From Primula veris (lineage: Eukaryota; Streptophyta; Magnoliopsida; Ericales; Primulaceae), in the NCBI GenBank assembly GCA_963682055.1, contig OY821740.1, forward strand, positions 33,624,795 to 33,688,794: DNA of 64,000 bases. Reading direction: 5' to 3'. A program made the position numbers and the translations under genes. The notes beneath the pieces are model-generated. The model did no database searches. It was given only the letters and a program-made list of their open reading frames with translations, and was not told where the DNA came from. Numbering within the stretch: the first letter of the stretch is position 1; each line of letters starts with the position of its first letter. Shown piece by piece: positions 1 to 11,333 of this stretch.

Positions 1-2
1 AA

Positions 3-1259
3 GACCCGCGTCGTGAAGCGGAAGATCCCGCCTACAGGGCCGCCCTAGAAGCGGCTGGTCAGCGACCCGATACAAGATTGCCCCACCAAGGGGGCAATGT
101 CCCAATGACGATCCCTCCAGTGGTCATCCAACCGAACACTCATACGGAACGGCTCCACACGAAGGACGGTAGATATCCCGAACATAGGATCGGGGAAGGA
201 TATGGCCCACCGCCACATCAAGGGGGATACCTTCCCCCCTACCAAGTCACGGATGATGCGTTCTAACAGGCTTGGAACGTATGCCAAGAAACCCCATGTA
301 CCGAGCAGATCACTCGATATCGCAATCCTATGGGGTTCGTCATTCCCGAGTTCAGGCTCTATGATGGAAGGAGTTGTCCTATTGACCATCTGAGGCACTA
401 CAAGACGAAGATGGAGCTGTGGAGTGACAACCATGCACTGATGTGCAAATTTTTCAAAAACAGCTTGGGCCAAGAGGCTTCTTCGTGGTATCACAACTTA
501 CCACGGGGCTCAATAAGAGACTGGGCAGAGCTGCTAAGAGCGTACTCCACCCGATACGCCGCACATCGGAAGAAGAAGGTTAGCATTGAAACCCTTCTGA
601 AAATGACGATGACGCCAAATGAAAGGCTCAACGACTACTGCATATGTTTCATTGACGTAGCAAATCAGATTCCGCAGTACGCCAATAATATAGTCATCCA
701 GAACTTTATCAATTCCGTCCCTAATGGCTATTGGGCGAGGAGGAAGTTCATAGGCAAAAACTTCCCGACCACTGATTCCCTACTAGCCTATTGCACCCAC
801 CTCACCGATAAAAACGACGAACTACGTTTCCTCAACCGAACTCTACCAAGAAGAGAATCGGTCCGAGAGGCACAGGTGGGTCGCAAAAGAGTTAGGAATA
901 ACCAGGGGGAAACGTTCCAACCGACCAGAAAGGACAAAGGTCCCGAGGTCCGTAGCAGGGTAGAGCGACCACGAGAACCCGAGCCCAAACTGCTCCAGAT
1001 CGCATACCCAACACCGACCAACGAACATAAGCCGCTCCAGCTCACCTACCCAATGCCCCCCAAACCGTTTCAACAAGGTTGGCTCCCAGAGAGGGAACGC
1101 CGAAACACCTACGAACCGGTTGAGCTGCGATACACTTTCAACCTATCTGCTGAAGATATCCTCAAGGATATATGCAGGGAAAGTTGGTATTCCCGACCAC
1201 CGCCGATCACTTCTTCCCCCCAGTATGAGAGACTCCAAGCTCTTCTGCGCATATCATGA
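3..1259 (+). pseudogene. gag: Retrotransposon gag, interrupted
   Basis: Gag is the structural protein that packages the element RNA. The frame is open from the window edge, is stopped by TAA at 264-266, and continues in the same frame through the conserved gag core (about 330-830; residues YDGRS, LPRGSI, MTPNERLNDY). A basic, proline-rich tail follows, up to 1259. The zinc-knuckle-like C-x2-H-x4-H-x4-C block typical of Tat gag (CAYHEDHGHLTEHC) is read in the next frame at about 1249-1290, so a one-base shift lies near 1195-1225. A run of six C at 1216-1221 is the likeliest place. The N-terminal part is outside the window. Confidence 0.85.
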
Positions 1260-3555
1260 GGATCACGGCCATCTCACTGAGCACTGCCGTAACTTGCGAT
1301 GGAAAATGAACCTATGGGGCGATGCGGGATATTTAGCAAAGTTCATCAAAGGCGTTGGAAATAAAGGCAAGGCAAAACAACTGGCCATCGAGGGAGCCGA
1401 CAACCGGCAAGGCAAAACAATCAACGTCGTTCACATGTCACGACCCAAGAGCACAGGTGGGGATCGATCACGACAACGGCAATTGGTGCACTTTGGCCAA
1501 GTAGCTAAGGCATCACAGTCGTCGACTTCTAAACGACAATGCACACCTCGACAATATCCGCCCATTTCTTTCTCAGGCCTTGACGAAAAAGGGGTGATTT
1601 ACCCCCACGGAGACGCCATTAACCTCCGTGTTCAAATCGGCCTTGACACGGTCAGCAGGGTGTTTATCGACCAAGGAGCCTCTTGTGATATAATGTACAG
1701 GGAGCTCTTCGACAAGATAGAACTCAAGCTGCAAGATCTACAGCCTACCGATGTCACACTGATCGGATTCATCTCCGAAATGACTAAACCGTTGGGTAAG
1801 ATCGTCCTCAATGTCACAACTGGATCCATGTCTGTTCCCGTGGAGTTCTTAGTAGTCAACGACAACTCCGGCCACAACGCAATATTGGGCCGACCTTGGT
1901 TACATGCCATGAAGGCCATACCCTCGACTTACCACCAAAAAGTCAAATACCCAAATGATAAGGGAGAGATCGAGACAGCCAGAGGATGCCAAGAGGATTC
2001 AAGGCGCTGTGAGGACATTACCGCGGCCCTTCAAACACAGCTGAGCGTTGTCGAACAACCCACCAGCACAAAGAAGCTGATCAACCACATAGTCAAAACC
2101 GAGAGGGTTGTCGAAGAACAAGTAGGAGAGACACTTAGGAATGTGTATATCCCGGATATGGACGAGGAGCACTATTTCCTCCTCGGCGATAACCTTCCAA
2201 AACAGGAATCCGAGGAGTTAGAAGCGTTCCTTTTCAGCAACATTGATAAATTCGCCTGGAGTCCCAAAGACATGCCGGGCCTAGACCCTAATACGGCATG
2301 CCACCACCTAAGTGTTAACGCCGAATATAAGCCGATAGCGCAGAAGAGCAGAAAAATGTTCATACAGCACAGAGCAGCTATAATCGCTGAAGTGCAAAAG
2401 CTATTGGAAGCCGGAGCCATAAGGGAGGTCTACTACCCAAAATGGTTGTCCAACCCGGTCGTCGTCCCAAAGAAGAATGGAAAGGAGAGAGTCTGTATAG
2501 ACTTCACCAATCTCAACAAAGCTTGCCCGAGGGACCACTTTCCCCTTCCAAGGATCGATCAATTGGTGGATGCAACTGCGGGAGCAGAACGGATGACCTT
2601 CCTTGACGCGTACTCAGGATACCATCAGATTCCCCTCGCCCACGAGGATCAGGAAAAGACATCGTTTATATCGCCTTTAGGAAATTATTGCTATACGGTA
2701 ATGCCGTTCGGCCTACGCAACGCGGGGGCAACATACCAAAAGATGATAACAAGGGTATGTCGAGATCATATAGGGAAAACAATGGAGGTATACATTGACG
2801 ACATGGTCGTCAAGAGCGAAAAGGCCACATCCCACCTCCAAGACCTTAGAGACGTCTTCCAAACGTTGGGCGAGCACAAACTAAAGCTCAACGCGAGAAA
2901 GTGTGCGTTCGGCATCAGCAAAGGGAAATTTTTGGGGCATATGGTTAGCCGACGAGGAATAGAGGCTAATCCCGATCAAATCGCAGCTCTACGGAACCTA
3001 GCAGCACCCAAAAATAAGAAGCAGGTACAAGAGCTCACGGGAATGATGGCCGCGTTGAGCAGGTTCATCAGCCGATCCGCAGACAAGGGACGGCCATTTT
3101 TTGAATCACTCAAGAAGGATAAGAAATTCGAGTGGGACCCGGAATGTGAAGCTTCATTCAACAATCTCAAAGAGTACTTGAGGACGCTGCCACTGCTAGT
3201 AAGGCCGAACAAAGGAGATATTCTGGCGTGCTACCTAGCAGTTTCCACTACAGCTGTGAGCGCAGTTATCCTAAGAGAAGAAGGTCGCGAACAATTTCCG
3301 ATCTACTTCGTCAGCAAGACTCTGGTCGAAGCCGAAACACGTTACCTACCCTTGGAAAAGCTGTGTCTGGCATTGGTCGTCGCAACCAGAAAATTACCAC
3401 ACTATTTTATAGCTCATCAGGTCCGTATATACACGAAATTTCATATCAAAGAGTCACTTCGACGGACAGACATCAGCGGTCGAGTTGCCGCCTGGGGGGT
3501 CGAACTATCCCAATTTCATATCGAGTTCGTACCCCGTCATGCCATAAAAGGGACA
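1222..3555 (+). pseudogene. pol: Retrotransposon pol: protease, reverse transcriptase, RNase H
   Basis: This frame encodes an aspartic protease with active site IDQGAS near 1665-1682, preceded by the RVQIGLD strand. Reverse transcriptase runs from about 2440 to 2960, with the catalytic YIDDM at 2791-2805 and the FLDAYSGYHQIPL and MPFGLRNAGATYQ blocks. A Ty3-type RNase H follows (about 3220-3550), with YLPLEK and the carboxy-terminal VPRHAIKG. The frame is lost at about 3550, where one extra base separates it from the archaeal-type RNase H and integrase frame. The domain order and the short linker to a second RNase H fit Tat elements. No in-frame stop occurs within this part. Confidence 0.88.
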
Positions 3556-5326
3556 AGTCTTGGCCGATTTCGTCGCGGAGTTCACCGAAGGCTATGACGA
3601 GCCTTTGGCACTCTCTCCAGAATCACACTGGCAGATACATGTCGATGGATCAGCCACCAAGGACGGATCCGGAGCAGGGATCGTCCTAAAGTCTAAAGAG
3701 GGAGCAATCATCGAAAAAAGCATAAAACTGGGCTTCCGAGCTACCAACAATGAGGCAGAATACGAAGCCATGATAAATGGCATGCTCATTGCCCGGTCCC
3801 TTGGGTGCTCCCACTTAATTGCAAGTTCAGATTCCATGCTGATCGTCAATCAAGCCATCGGCGAGTACCAAGCCAAGGATGACAGAATGATCCTTTACCA
3901 GGAAAAAGTCCAAAGCTTGATGACTACTTTCGAGCAGTGCGAGCTAATAAAAATCAACCGCACTGAAAATGCACATGCCGATGCCTTGGCCACCCTAGCC
4001 TCGACATTAACATTAACTGACACTCGGTCGATCACAGTGGAACTACTGCCGACCCCGAGCATAACCAAAGGAATAGACCGAGTAACATCAGTACAATATG
4101 AACTAGGTTGGATGGACGACATGATTCACTACCTGCGGAGCGGAACCCTCCCGGCAGATAAGATAAAAGCACTGAAAATTACGAGAAAGGCTCCTCGTTT
4201 CTGGCTGTCCGACGACGATAAACTGTACAAATCCAGTTATCGAGGACCCCATCTTCTGTGTGTCCGGTCCGAAATGCAGCTACCGGTATTGGAGGAAGTC
4301 CACGAAGGATCCTGCGGAGCAAACATCAAAGGGCGGTCCCTTGCCAACAAGGCAATCACCCAAGGATATTGGTGGCCCTATATCAAGCGAGACGCCGATT
4401 TATACATCCAACGTTGTGACAAGTGCCAACGATTCGCCAAGATACCACGGCTCCCATCATCTATGATGATCCCGGTCACGGCACCGTGGCCATTCGCTCA
4501 ATGGGCAATTGATATAGTCGGGAAGCTTCCCAAAGCACCCGGCAGCGTCGAGTATCTGATCGTGGCGACGGACTACTTCACCAAATGGGTTGAGGCTAAA
4601 CCTCTCCGAGAAATTAAAGCCAGTAATGTCAAACAGTTCATCTGGGAGCACATCATCACAAGGTTCGGTATACCATACGCCATCGTCGCAGACAACGGCA
4701 CCCAGTTCAAGGAAGCCAATCTGCAGCTTTGGTACGAAGAACTTGGTATCCGAAAGTTCTATTCGACGCCAACATACCCACAGGGTAACGGCCAGACAGA
4801 GGTATCAAACCGAACCGTACTAGACGGCATCAAGACAACCCTTGAACAAGCAAAGGGGAGATGGCCCGAGCGGCTACTTAATGTTTGATGGTCGTGCCGA
4901 ACTACACCGAAGACGGGCACCAAAGAAACCCCGTTCAGTTTAGCTTATGGCGTCGAGGCCGTCATACCGACTGAAATCGGGCTACCAACACTACGAACAA
5001 CTTTAGTCGAGCAAGGAAACAATGAACAAAGAATGAGAGAGGAACTCGACATGCTAGACGAGAAACGAGAGATAGCAGCTCTTACGCTAGCTAAGTATCA
5101 ACAAGGCGTTAAGCAAACGTATGACAAGAGGGTGAAAGGGACCAAGGAGTTTACGGTCGGAGAACTGGTGCTGCGACGTGTAACGGTCTATACCCGAAAT
5201 GAAACACATGGCAAATTGAGCCCCACCTGGGAAGGACCATACGAGATCGTTAAGAGAACAAGCCCAGTTACCTACAAACTCAAAAGCGTCCTGTTCGACA
5301 AAAGCCGAGGAGAAAAGAATTCTTGA
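3556..5326 (+). pseudogene. pol: Retrotransposon pol: archaeal-type RNase H and integrase
   Basis: The second RNase H starts near 3625 (HVDGSATKDGSGAG) and keeps the D-E-D-D pattern: VDGSA, NNEAEYEA, ASSDS and ENAHADAL. Integrase follows: an N-terminal zinc-binding region (HEG at about 4303, CDKCQ at about 4420), the catalytic aspartates in WAIDIVG and VADNGTQF, the glutamate in YPQGNGQTE, and a C-terminal domain that runs to 5326 (ELVLRRV, GKLSPTWEGPYEI). A TGA at 4886-4888 interrupts the integrase core just after the catalytic glutamate block; the same frame continues beyond it to the stop at 5324-5326. The second zinc-binding histidine appears replaced by asparagine (SCGANI where the family usually has a CG-x-H motif). 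Confidence 0.87.
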
Positions 5327-5397
5327 AACGTAGCTAACCTAAAGAAGTACTACGTATAGGCTGTCTTACAAATACAGGTGCTACCTTACCCCTCCTG

Positions 5398-5510
5398 TTT
5401 AATGACATTATCTTGTATGTTGAATAAATAAAATACAAGTGCTCGTATCTTTCAGCTTAATGGCATTATCTTTCATCTTTTGAATGAATAAAATATCTTG
5501 TTATGCTGTC
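5398..5510 (+). repeat. Two direct copies of a ~59-bp segment after pol
   Basis: Two diverged copies start near 5399 and 5458. Both contain TTAATG-CATTATCTT followed by GAATAAATAAAA or GAATGAATAAAA. They lie in the start of the 3' UTR, just before the minisatellite. Confidence 0.6.
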
Positions 5511-5545
5511 TAACGAGTGCAGCTGAAATTTCCGAACGGCAAAAG

Positions 5546-6090
5546 TGCCTAGGAATACTATGAAATTCCCAACATGGCGTGTTTTCAAAGGAATGCCTAG
5601 GAATAGTATGAAATTCCCAACATGGCGTGTTTTCAAAGGAACGCCTAGAAATAGTATGAAATTCCCAACATGGCGTGTTTTCAAAGGAGCGCCTACGAAT
5701 ACTGTGAAATTCCCAATATGGCCAAGCGCCTAGGAATACTGTGAAATTCCCAACATGGCCAAGCGCCTAGGAATACTGTGAAATTCCCAACATGGCCGAG
5801 CGCCTATGAATACTGTGAAATTCCCAACATAGCCGAGCGCCTAGCAATACTGTGAAATTCCCAACATGGCCAAGCGCTTAGGAATACTGTGAAATTTCCA
5901 ACATAGCCGAGCGCCTATGAATACTGTGAAATTCCCAACATGGCCAAGCGCTTAGGAATACTGTGAAATTCCCAACATGGCCAAGCGCCTAGAAATACTG
6001 TGAAATTCCCAACATGGCCAAGTGCCTAGGAATACTGTGAAACTCCCAACATGGCATGTCTAAAAGAATGCCTAGAAATACTCAAATATA
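5546..6090 (+). repeat. 3' UTR minisatellite, 48-bp units then 37-bp units
   Basis: Three units of 48 bp start at 5546, 5594 and 5642. Nine units of 37 bp start at 5690, 5727, 5764, 5801, 5838, 5875, 5912, 5949 and 5986. One longer unit starts at 6023 and a last partial one at 6069. All share the core GCCTAGGAATACTGTGAAAT followed by TCCCAACATGGC. The 48-bp form carries an extra TGTTTTCAAAGGA-like tail. Hypervariable tandem repeats in the 3' UTR are known for Tat elements and can seed satellites. Confidence 0.93.
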
Positions 6091-6489
6091 TGCAGGTACC
6101 TATCGATCCAATGAGCAGGGATGGCAAGTAATACAGAGAGAAGAAGAACAATTCAGGCCCACATTATGGAGACGATATATTAACATATGGCGAAAAACAA
6201 TGAAAAGAAAGGAAAAAAGCAGATGCAAATAGAACACATTATAGAGGCGACACAATATCAAACGAAGAAATCAGCAAAGGAAAACCAATCTAAACAATGA
6301 AATATCAACAAGAGGCATATCCAATACACGAATAACGAAATAACGAAGAAATCAGCAAAGGAAAATCAATCCAATCAACAAAATATCAGTACGACAATGG
6401 GAAGCTCAGAACACAAAAAAAAAAGACACAAATAGTCCTCGCCCGCATTACGGAGGCAACGAGATATCACCAACAATGAAGAAACAGAT

Positions 6490-7125
6490 TTAAGAACTAC
6501 TACTACAGGAGGAACACGACGGTAACTGACCGAGCTCAACCTCTTCGTCATCCGTCGTCGTGTCCCCATCTGTCTCATCGCCATCAAACCGTTCCTCAGA
6601 GATGAGTGCGTCGAAATTGTTCGTATGAGCACCAACGCAGGTCAGCGTCTTAAGCCACGCTGCGAACTCGGCTCCTTTAGCAATCTCGTGAGCATCCGAG
6701 GCCGCTTTGCGGCGGGCATCATCGAATGGAAGGTTACGAGCTTTGATCCAATCCGCAGAAGCATCATATCTGGATCGAGACAGCTGAAAATACTTCACCA
6801 ACATGTTGGCCTTGGTAACCAACAGCTTTAATTTGCCGAAGTATTTTTCCTTCACACGCCAATATCGATCCAAACGACGCTCCTGAACATCAACAACATG
6901 CTCAGTACGGCGAACATATTCTCGAAAAGAGGCCGCCTGAGTTTTCAGCTTGGCCCGAAGTCGAGCACATTGGTCGATCAACTTGACGTTTTTGCCCATC
7001 AAAACGATGTAAGGCCACTTGGCAGGCACCTCACTAGCCGTACCAGATGAGACCTCGTCCCGGGCAGCACCAGTAGGTCCTAACCCCGGGCTAACTAGGC
7101 ATGGACAACCAGCCTGGTGCGACAT
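6490..7125 (-). CDS. Antisense ORF of Tat element, 211 aa, function unknown
   Basis: An uninterrupted minus-strand ORF that starts with ATG at 7123-7125, with an in-frame TAG 15 bases upstream. The middle is rich in charged and helical residues (about residues 50-170), as in coiled-coil proteins. The C-terminus is very acidic and then serine- and cysteine-rich. There is no signal peptide or membrane segment. It is the ORF nearest to pol in the antisense block and runs opposite to gag-pol. I recognise no enzyme. Being open over 211 codons while gag-pol is broken suggests either recent loss of gag-pol or separate constraint. It could also be a downstream exon of the longer antisense gene. Confidence 0.6.
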   Translation of the reverse strand: MSHQAGCPCLVSPGLGPTGAARDEVSSGTASEVPAKWPYIVLMGKNVKLIDQCARLRAKLKTQAASFREYVRRTEHVVDVQERRLDRYWRVKEKYFGKLKLLVTKANMLVKYFQLSRSRYDASADWIKARNLPFDDARRKAASDAHEIAKGAEFAAWLKTLTCVGAHTNNFDALISEERFDGDETDGDTTTDDEEVELGQLPSCSSCSSSS

Positions 7126-7267
7126 AGTAGCATGTGCCTATAAAAAAAAAACGGGGAAGAAGGAGACGGGATGAATATTCAACCGCAAGAAATGAAAAGA
7201 CGAAAAGAGAAAAACGAATATTTTTATACAAGCTACAAATTAAACGACAAAACAAGCTACTCAGTCA

Positions 7268-7861
7268 TTAATCCGATAACCCGTCAACAGACGCTGAGGT
7301 CTCAACGACGTCAGCAAAATGAATATCTCGAAGAGAAACAATTTGCGTCCCCAAACGCTCATGAACGACCGCATCGACTCGGTTCAAGGCAGCCGTGGTC
7401 TCAGTTACCCCGGCCGTCGCATCAACTATGCGTTCTGCCCGGGCCACACCACTCATCCCTTTTACATGCTCCAGCACCTCTAAAGTGCGAACTCGGGCCC
7501 AATACGCTTTGGCAAAGGATAGCAGCAGGTCCGCATCCTCGAAAACGGCCCATAGGACCAAGTTCAAGCTCGTCACACGGCCTCGGGCTTCATCATGAGA
7601 ACGCCGAAGTGCACCAAGAAGTTCCTTCGCTTTACCCTTGTTTGCCGTATAATATGCGGTCTTTTTGCTGAGTTTCTCTCCCAAGTCACGTAACCGAATA
7701 GACAAATTTGCAATATGAACATTCAGATCCTCGACTTTATGACGAGCAGAATTCAGTTCAGCAGTCAGGGCATCCTTAGATCTTTCAAGACTATCTATAA
7801 CGTCACCTACACTACGACTAGGCGAGGTCCAGACCACCACGGCAAGAGGATTATTAGGTAC
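7268..7861 (-). CDS. Antisense ORF / exon, ~197 codons, coiled-coil
   Basis: This open stretch has no ATG near its start, but a good 3' splice site (TATTGTCAG) precedes codon one at 7861, so it is probably an exon. Joined in phase 0 to the exon ending at 8105 of the neighbouring antisense gene it would extend that protein. The 5' splice site needed there (CAG/GTGGAA) is weak, so this link is uncertain. The protein is helical and charged (SLERSKDALTAELNSARHKV) and most likely forms a coiled coil. It ends with TGA or TAA just left of 7271. The enzyme function, if any, is unknown. Alternatively it belongs to a separate transcript that begins at a TATA-like site near 7960. Confidence 0.5.
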   Translation of the reverse strand, partial: VPNNPLAVVVWTSPSRSVGDVIDSLERSKDALTAELNSARHKVEDLNVHIANLSIRLRDLGEKLSKKTAYYTANKGKAKELLGALRRSHDEARGRVTSLNLVLWAVFEDADLLLSFAKAYWARVRTLEVLEHVKGMSGVARAERIVDATAGVTETTAALNRVDAVVHERLGTQIVSLRDIHFADVVETSASVDGLSD

Positions 7862-8092
7862 CTGACAATATTTTATTTTCACATCCTTCAAAAGATGACA
7901 ACCCTCAAACAGGAAAATTAACCCGGGAAAGCCTAACAGAAAGAAAACGCAGCACTTATATTACCACTTCCCCAAAAGAATACGTTTCTAGATACAAAAG
8001 AGACCCACAATTCGGATACCAAAAGACCACAAAAAAAATAAAATAAAATAAAAATTATAACACAAACAAAATTTATACTGCCAGAAAAATGG

Positions 8093-10346
8093 TCAAGGTT
8101 CCACCTGAGGAGATGCGGGTGGGGGAGCAACAGTAGCATCAGGTCGAGGTGTGGACGGGGCCGACATAGAATGAGGACGGAGCGCTGTCGAAATTGTCTG
8201 CCCTGCCAGCCGGGGAAGCTCCTCTTCACGAAGATTCGCCCAGTCTACGGGTTTCGGCGGTGCACCATGAGGACAGGGATACACCAACTCCGACCACGCC
8301 CGATCCGACAAAGGAACCTTCGCGAAATTGAGCGCCCGCACATGAGCGCAATAGACGGAGAAATTGGCCATCATTGCCAACCTTGTCCGCTCCTCCGCGT
8401 GTGCCGCTTTCAGAGCGGCCACCTCAGCCTTTTCGGCTTCCACGTCCTCCGCCAGGAGCAAGTTCTCCGCCTCTACTTGGTCGTACTTATCGACCATGCT
8501 CTCTTTTTCAGCCTTCAACTTACCGACATCCTCGGTCATATGCAGAAAATCCACCGACAGCTTGTCATAATTCTCGCCCAGGGTTTTATTCTCGGCGACC
8601 AGTTTCTCTTTCTCGGCCTCAAAAGCCGCAAGCATGTCCTTTATCTTCCGATCGTTCTCTTCGACCATCTTCTCTTTCTCAGCCCCTAGCGCTGCCATCC
8701 GATCCCTTAACACCACGGTACCCAAGACAACCTGTACTTTAACAACATCAGATTCCAACCAAAATGCGAGCATCATGGCATACATAACAAAATACTCGCC
8801 AAACGTACCCGCAGCGCATCAGCGTTGGCCTGCTCTATAACCGACATGGTAGGTCGAGCAACTATTTTTTCTGCATCCTTGAAAGCAAGGGGCTTTAGAG
8901 CAGCATACCCCATCTTCAAGGCTCGGGGTTGCTCCAACAGCTCACCCCCACATCGGTCAATGTAACGGGTCATTGCAACCCCATCCACCGACACCTTTTC
9001 AGGTCCCTCGGGAACCTCATCCTCCCCACCACTCCCAACACCCACGGCAGTCTCTTCGCCGGCTTCCATCTCCACTTCTTCCCTCACCTCCTTATCTGAA
9101 GGAACAGTCTCAGGGGCCCTATGCTCGCTTACATCCTCAGTACGGATGGGCGAGGTAACAGGCGGATCCTTCGTATCCTCGGCACGAACAGGCGAGATGA
9201 CAGGAAGGATCATCGTATCCACGCCCATATTCACTAGGCGGTTGATATGACCGAATAGGTTATCGATCGACCCCTGAAACACAATAATACCCATCGACCG
9301 GGCAAGAGCAAGGGTAACCAATGGAGAAGTCAGTCGCTGAAACAAGATAACTAATAAAGCAAAGGACTAGAGAACTAAACGACAACAATCAAAACACAAG
9401 AGAATCAATATACATATACACATACATCGCCAGGCGTAGAGGCATCCTCGGTGGTATCCCCTTGGGAAGCAGCAAACACCCCCTTGCCCATGCCAACGTT
9501 AACAACCTCCTCGGTGACCGATGTATCGGTTCCCCTAGCCCTCTTCGTTGTTCCAATGACAGGGTCAGATCCACGACGCTTAGAACGAATGGGCTTTTTC
9601 CCAAGCCGAGCAGCACTTCGAGCCCGGACCACTTTCAAGAATTCCTCCTCGGGCTCTTTGGGGATCTCGGGCGCAGGATTCCCCTTGGTCCCCGGCCCCA
9701 CATGGTACCCGAGCAGCATGGGAGCAGTACGGCTCGCAGGATCCGGCGTCGGTCCAGGCCCCCACCATTTCCAAAGAGCTAACAGAGCCTCTACATTAGG
9801 AGCGCCGAGGTCTGCCATAGTGGAAGCATTGGTAGCCGGTCCAGGAATCTGGTGTCCCGCACAACCCCATTCACCGGAAGCAATAACGATACCAAGATTG
9901 TGCTCTTTGTTGGTATCCGGCAAACCGGTAACGAGCCGGCAAAAGCCACGCAGGGTCTTCAAATACGAGCTGCGACGCTCAAAGCTCAAACTATAGACTC
10001 CGAAGACGTCCTTCAGTTCAATAGGTATTCCGGACAACTCCGATAACCTTTGGATACCATTCAGAGTACGGTAACCATTTAGGGCCAGTTGGGCCGGAGC
10101 AATCCGGACGGCCTCAAAGAACGACGCCACCCAGCTAGTAAAAGGAAGCCGAAGACCCCCAGTAAAGAATGCCGAAGAACGTACAGCAACTTCTCCGATA
10201 GGAACAAATCCCATCACCTCCTCGTCAGAAACAGGCAGCCTAATGTGTATGTTATCCGGTATTCCGGCGAGCCTCTTAAAGTCCTCTTCCACAAATGTGC
10301 CCACTTGGGCCAGACTTTGGGACAGAATTTCCTGTCCAAACGTCAT
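8093..10346 (-). CDS. Antisense spliced gene: gypsy-type transposase-like head, coiled-coil tail
   Basis: Three exons read leftwards: 10346-9426, 9336-8809 and 8731-8093. The introns (9425-9337, 8808-8732) start with GTATGT and GTACGT and end in TTTCAG and GTACAG. Both are phase 0 and restore one open frame of about 690 codons. Exon 1 has the motif GLRLPFTSWVASFFEAVRIA followed by PAQLALNGYRTLNG, typical of the plant 'putative gypsy type transposon' family (Pfam Transposase_28). Exon 3 is a long heptad-rich coiled coil (EKEKMVEENDRKI, EKEKLVAENKTL). Such antisense ORFs are known from Tat elements; their role is not established. A non-coding or very short first exon probably lies at 10609-10735. 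A TTG precedes the ATG, but ATG at 10344-10346 is the sensible start if the upstream exon is not used. Confidence 0.7.
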
Positions 10347-10608
10347 CAAAACTCCATCAATATACTAACCAAATACCCAAACCAAAACAACATTACCATA
10401 ACGAGAGGCACCACCCCCCACTCAAATTAACCAGAAACCCTACGTTTTACTACCATCCCAATCAACACAAATCCAATACATAAGAACCATCAGACATATA
10501 TAGACAACCTAGACCATATACCAACGCCACATCTATGACCACAACGACAAATCAAATAGAAACCCTAAAAAAGAAAAAAAAAATAATGAATAAAGGAAAA
10601 ACACTTAC

Positions 10609-10735
10609 AGTTATCATTATGAGCAAGCAAGCGAGAACAGCAGCAAGTCTATCGACAATACAACGAAACCCTAGATCGAGCGGCGGAATGATTTTCCTTT
10701 TTGGCGGGAAGAATATACTTTAGAGAGAGAGAGAC
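10609..10735 (-). promoter_or_regulatory. Probable 5' leader exon of the antisense transposase-like gene
   Basis: Read on the minus strand, a TATA-like AAATATATG is followed by a CT-run, an AT-rich/GC-mixed leader with CTAGGGTTTC, and then ATGATAACT directly before a consensus 5' splice site GTAAGTG (10608 downwards). A 3' splice site GGACAG at 10332-10334 would join this ATG in frame to the main coding exon. The layout (CT-run, AGGGTTT box, leader intron) looks like an ordinary plant promoter and 5' UTR. Confidence 0.5.
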
Positions 10736-10739
10736 ATAT

Positions 10740-11333
10740 ATTTTCTTCAGCAAATTGTGTGATTAAAACAAAAGGGATTACTTGGCACAGTAAAAGGGAG
10801 TGGAGTCACTAAAAAAATAAAATAATAACCGTCCTTTCGTGTGACAGAGGTTTACCTCTTTTTGCAACCATACAAAAGTCCACAACCGCTGCTATTTTTA
10901 CAGATAAACGCTCCAGATTTTGCCACGTCAGTGTATCCCACTACCCAAGGCAGTTCACATCATTACACCTAAATAAACGGCCAGTGGACCCTACCACTAA
11001 AAGCTTCCAGCATACGCTACTGCTATTATCACACCGAGGACGGCCCCCGATTAAGGTGGACGACCAACCTTCTCTTCAACAAATGGCACACCGAACAAGA
11101 TGGACGGAGACCGTTCTTCGCTCAACGGCATTTAAGCCTCAAGCCGAATAACGCTCTCCGGGGGGATAAACGTGCATATTGCTCGGTGTCCAATATTGTG
11201 TAACGTCGAATGATATCAACATAAAAGCAAAGCGAACACAAGAAATAGAGTAAGATAGACAGAATCAAGTGCAAGACAAGTATTATTCATCCACAAATGG
11301 GGAAACACAAACAATACAACCGAAAAGAAAATT
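10740..11333. other. Spacer between antisense genes
   Basis: No ORF above background and no tandem repeat. This stretch is the probable upstream region of the transposase-like antisense gene and the 3' flank of the 127-aa ORF to its right. Confidence 0.5.

Noticed and set aside
5690..6060. Heat-shock-element-like GAA/TTC pairs in each 37-bp unit
   Set aside because: GAA and TTC are separated by one base (GAAATTC), not the two needed, and there is no alternating third box.
5546..6090. CRISPR-like regular array
   Set aside because: Units are contiguous tandem repeats without unique spacers, in the 3' UTR of a plant retrotransposon.
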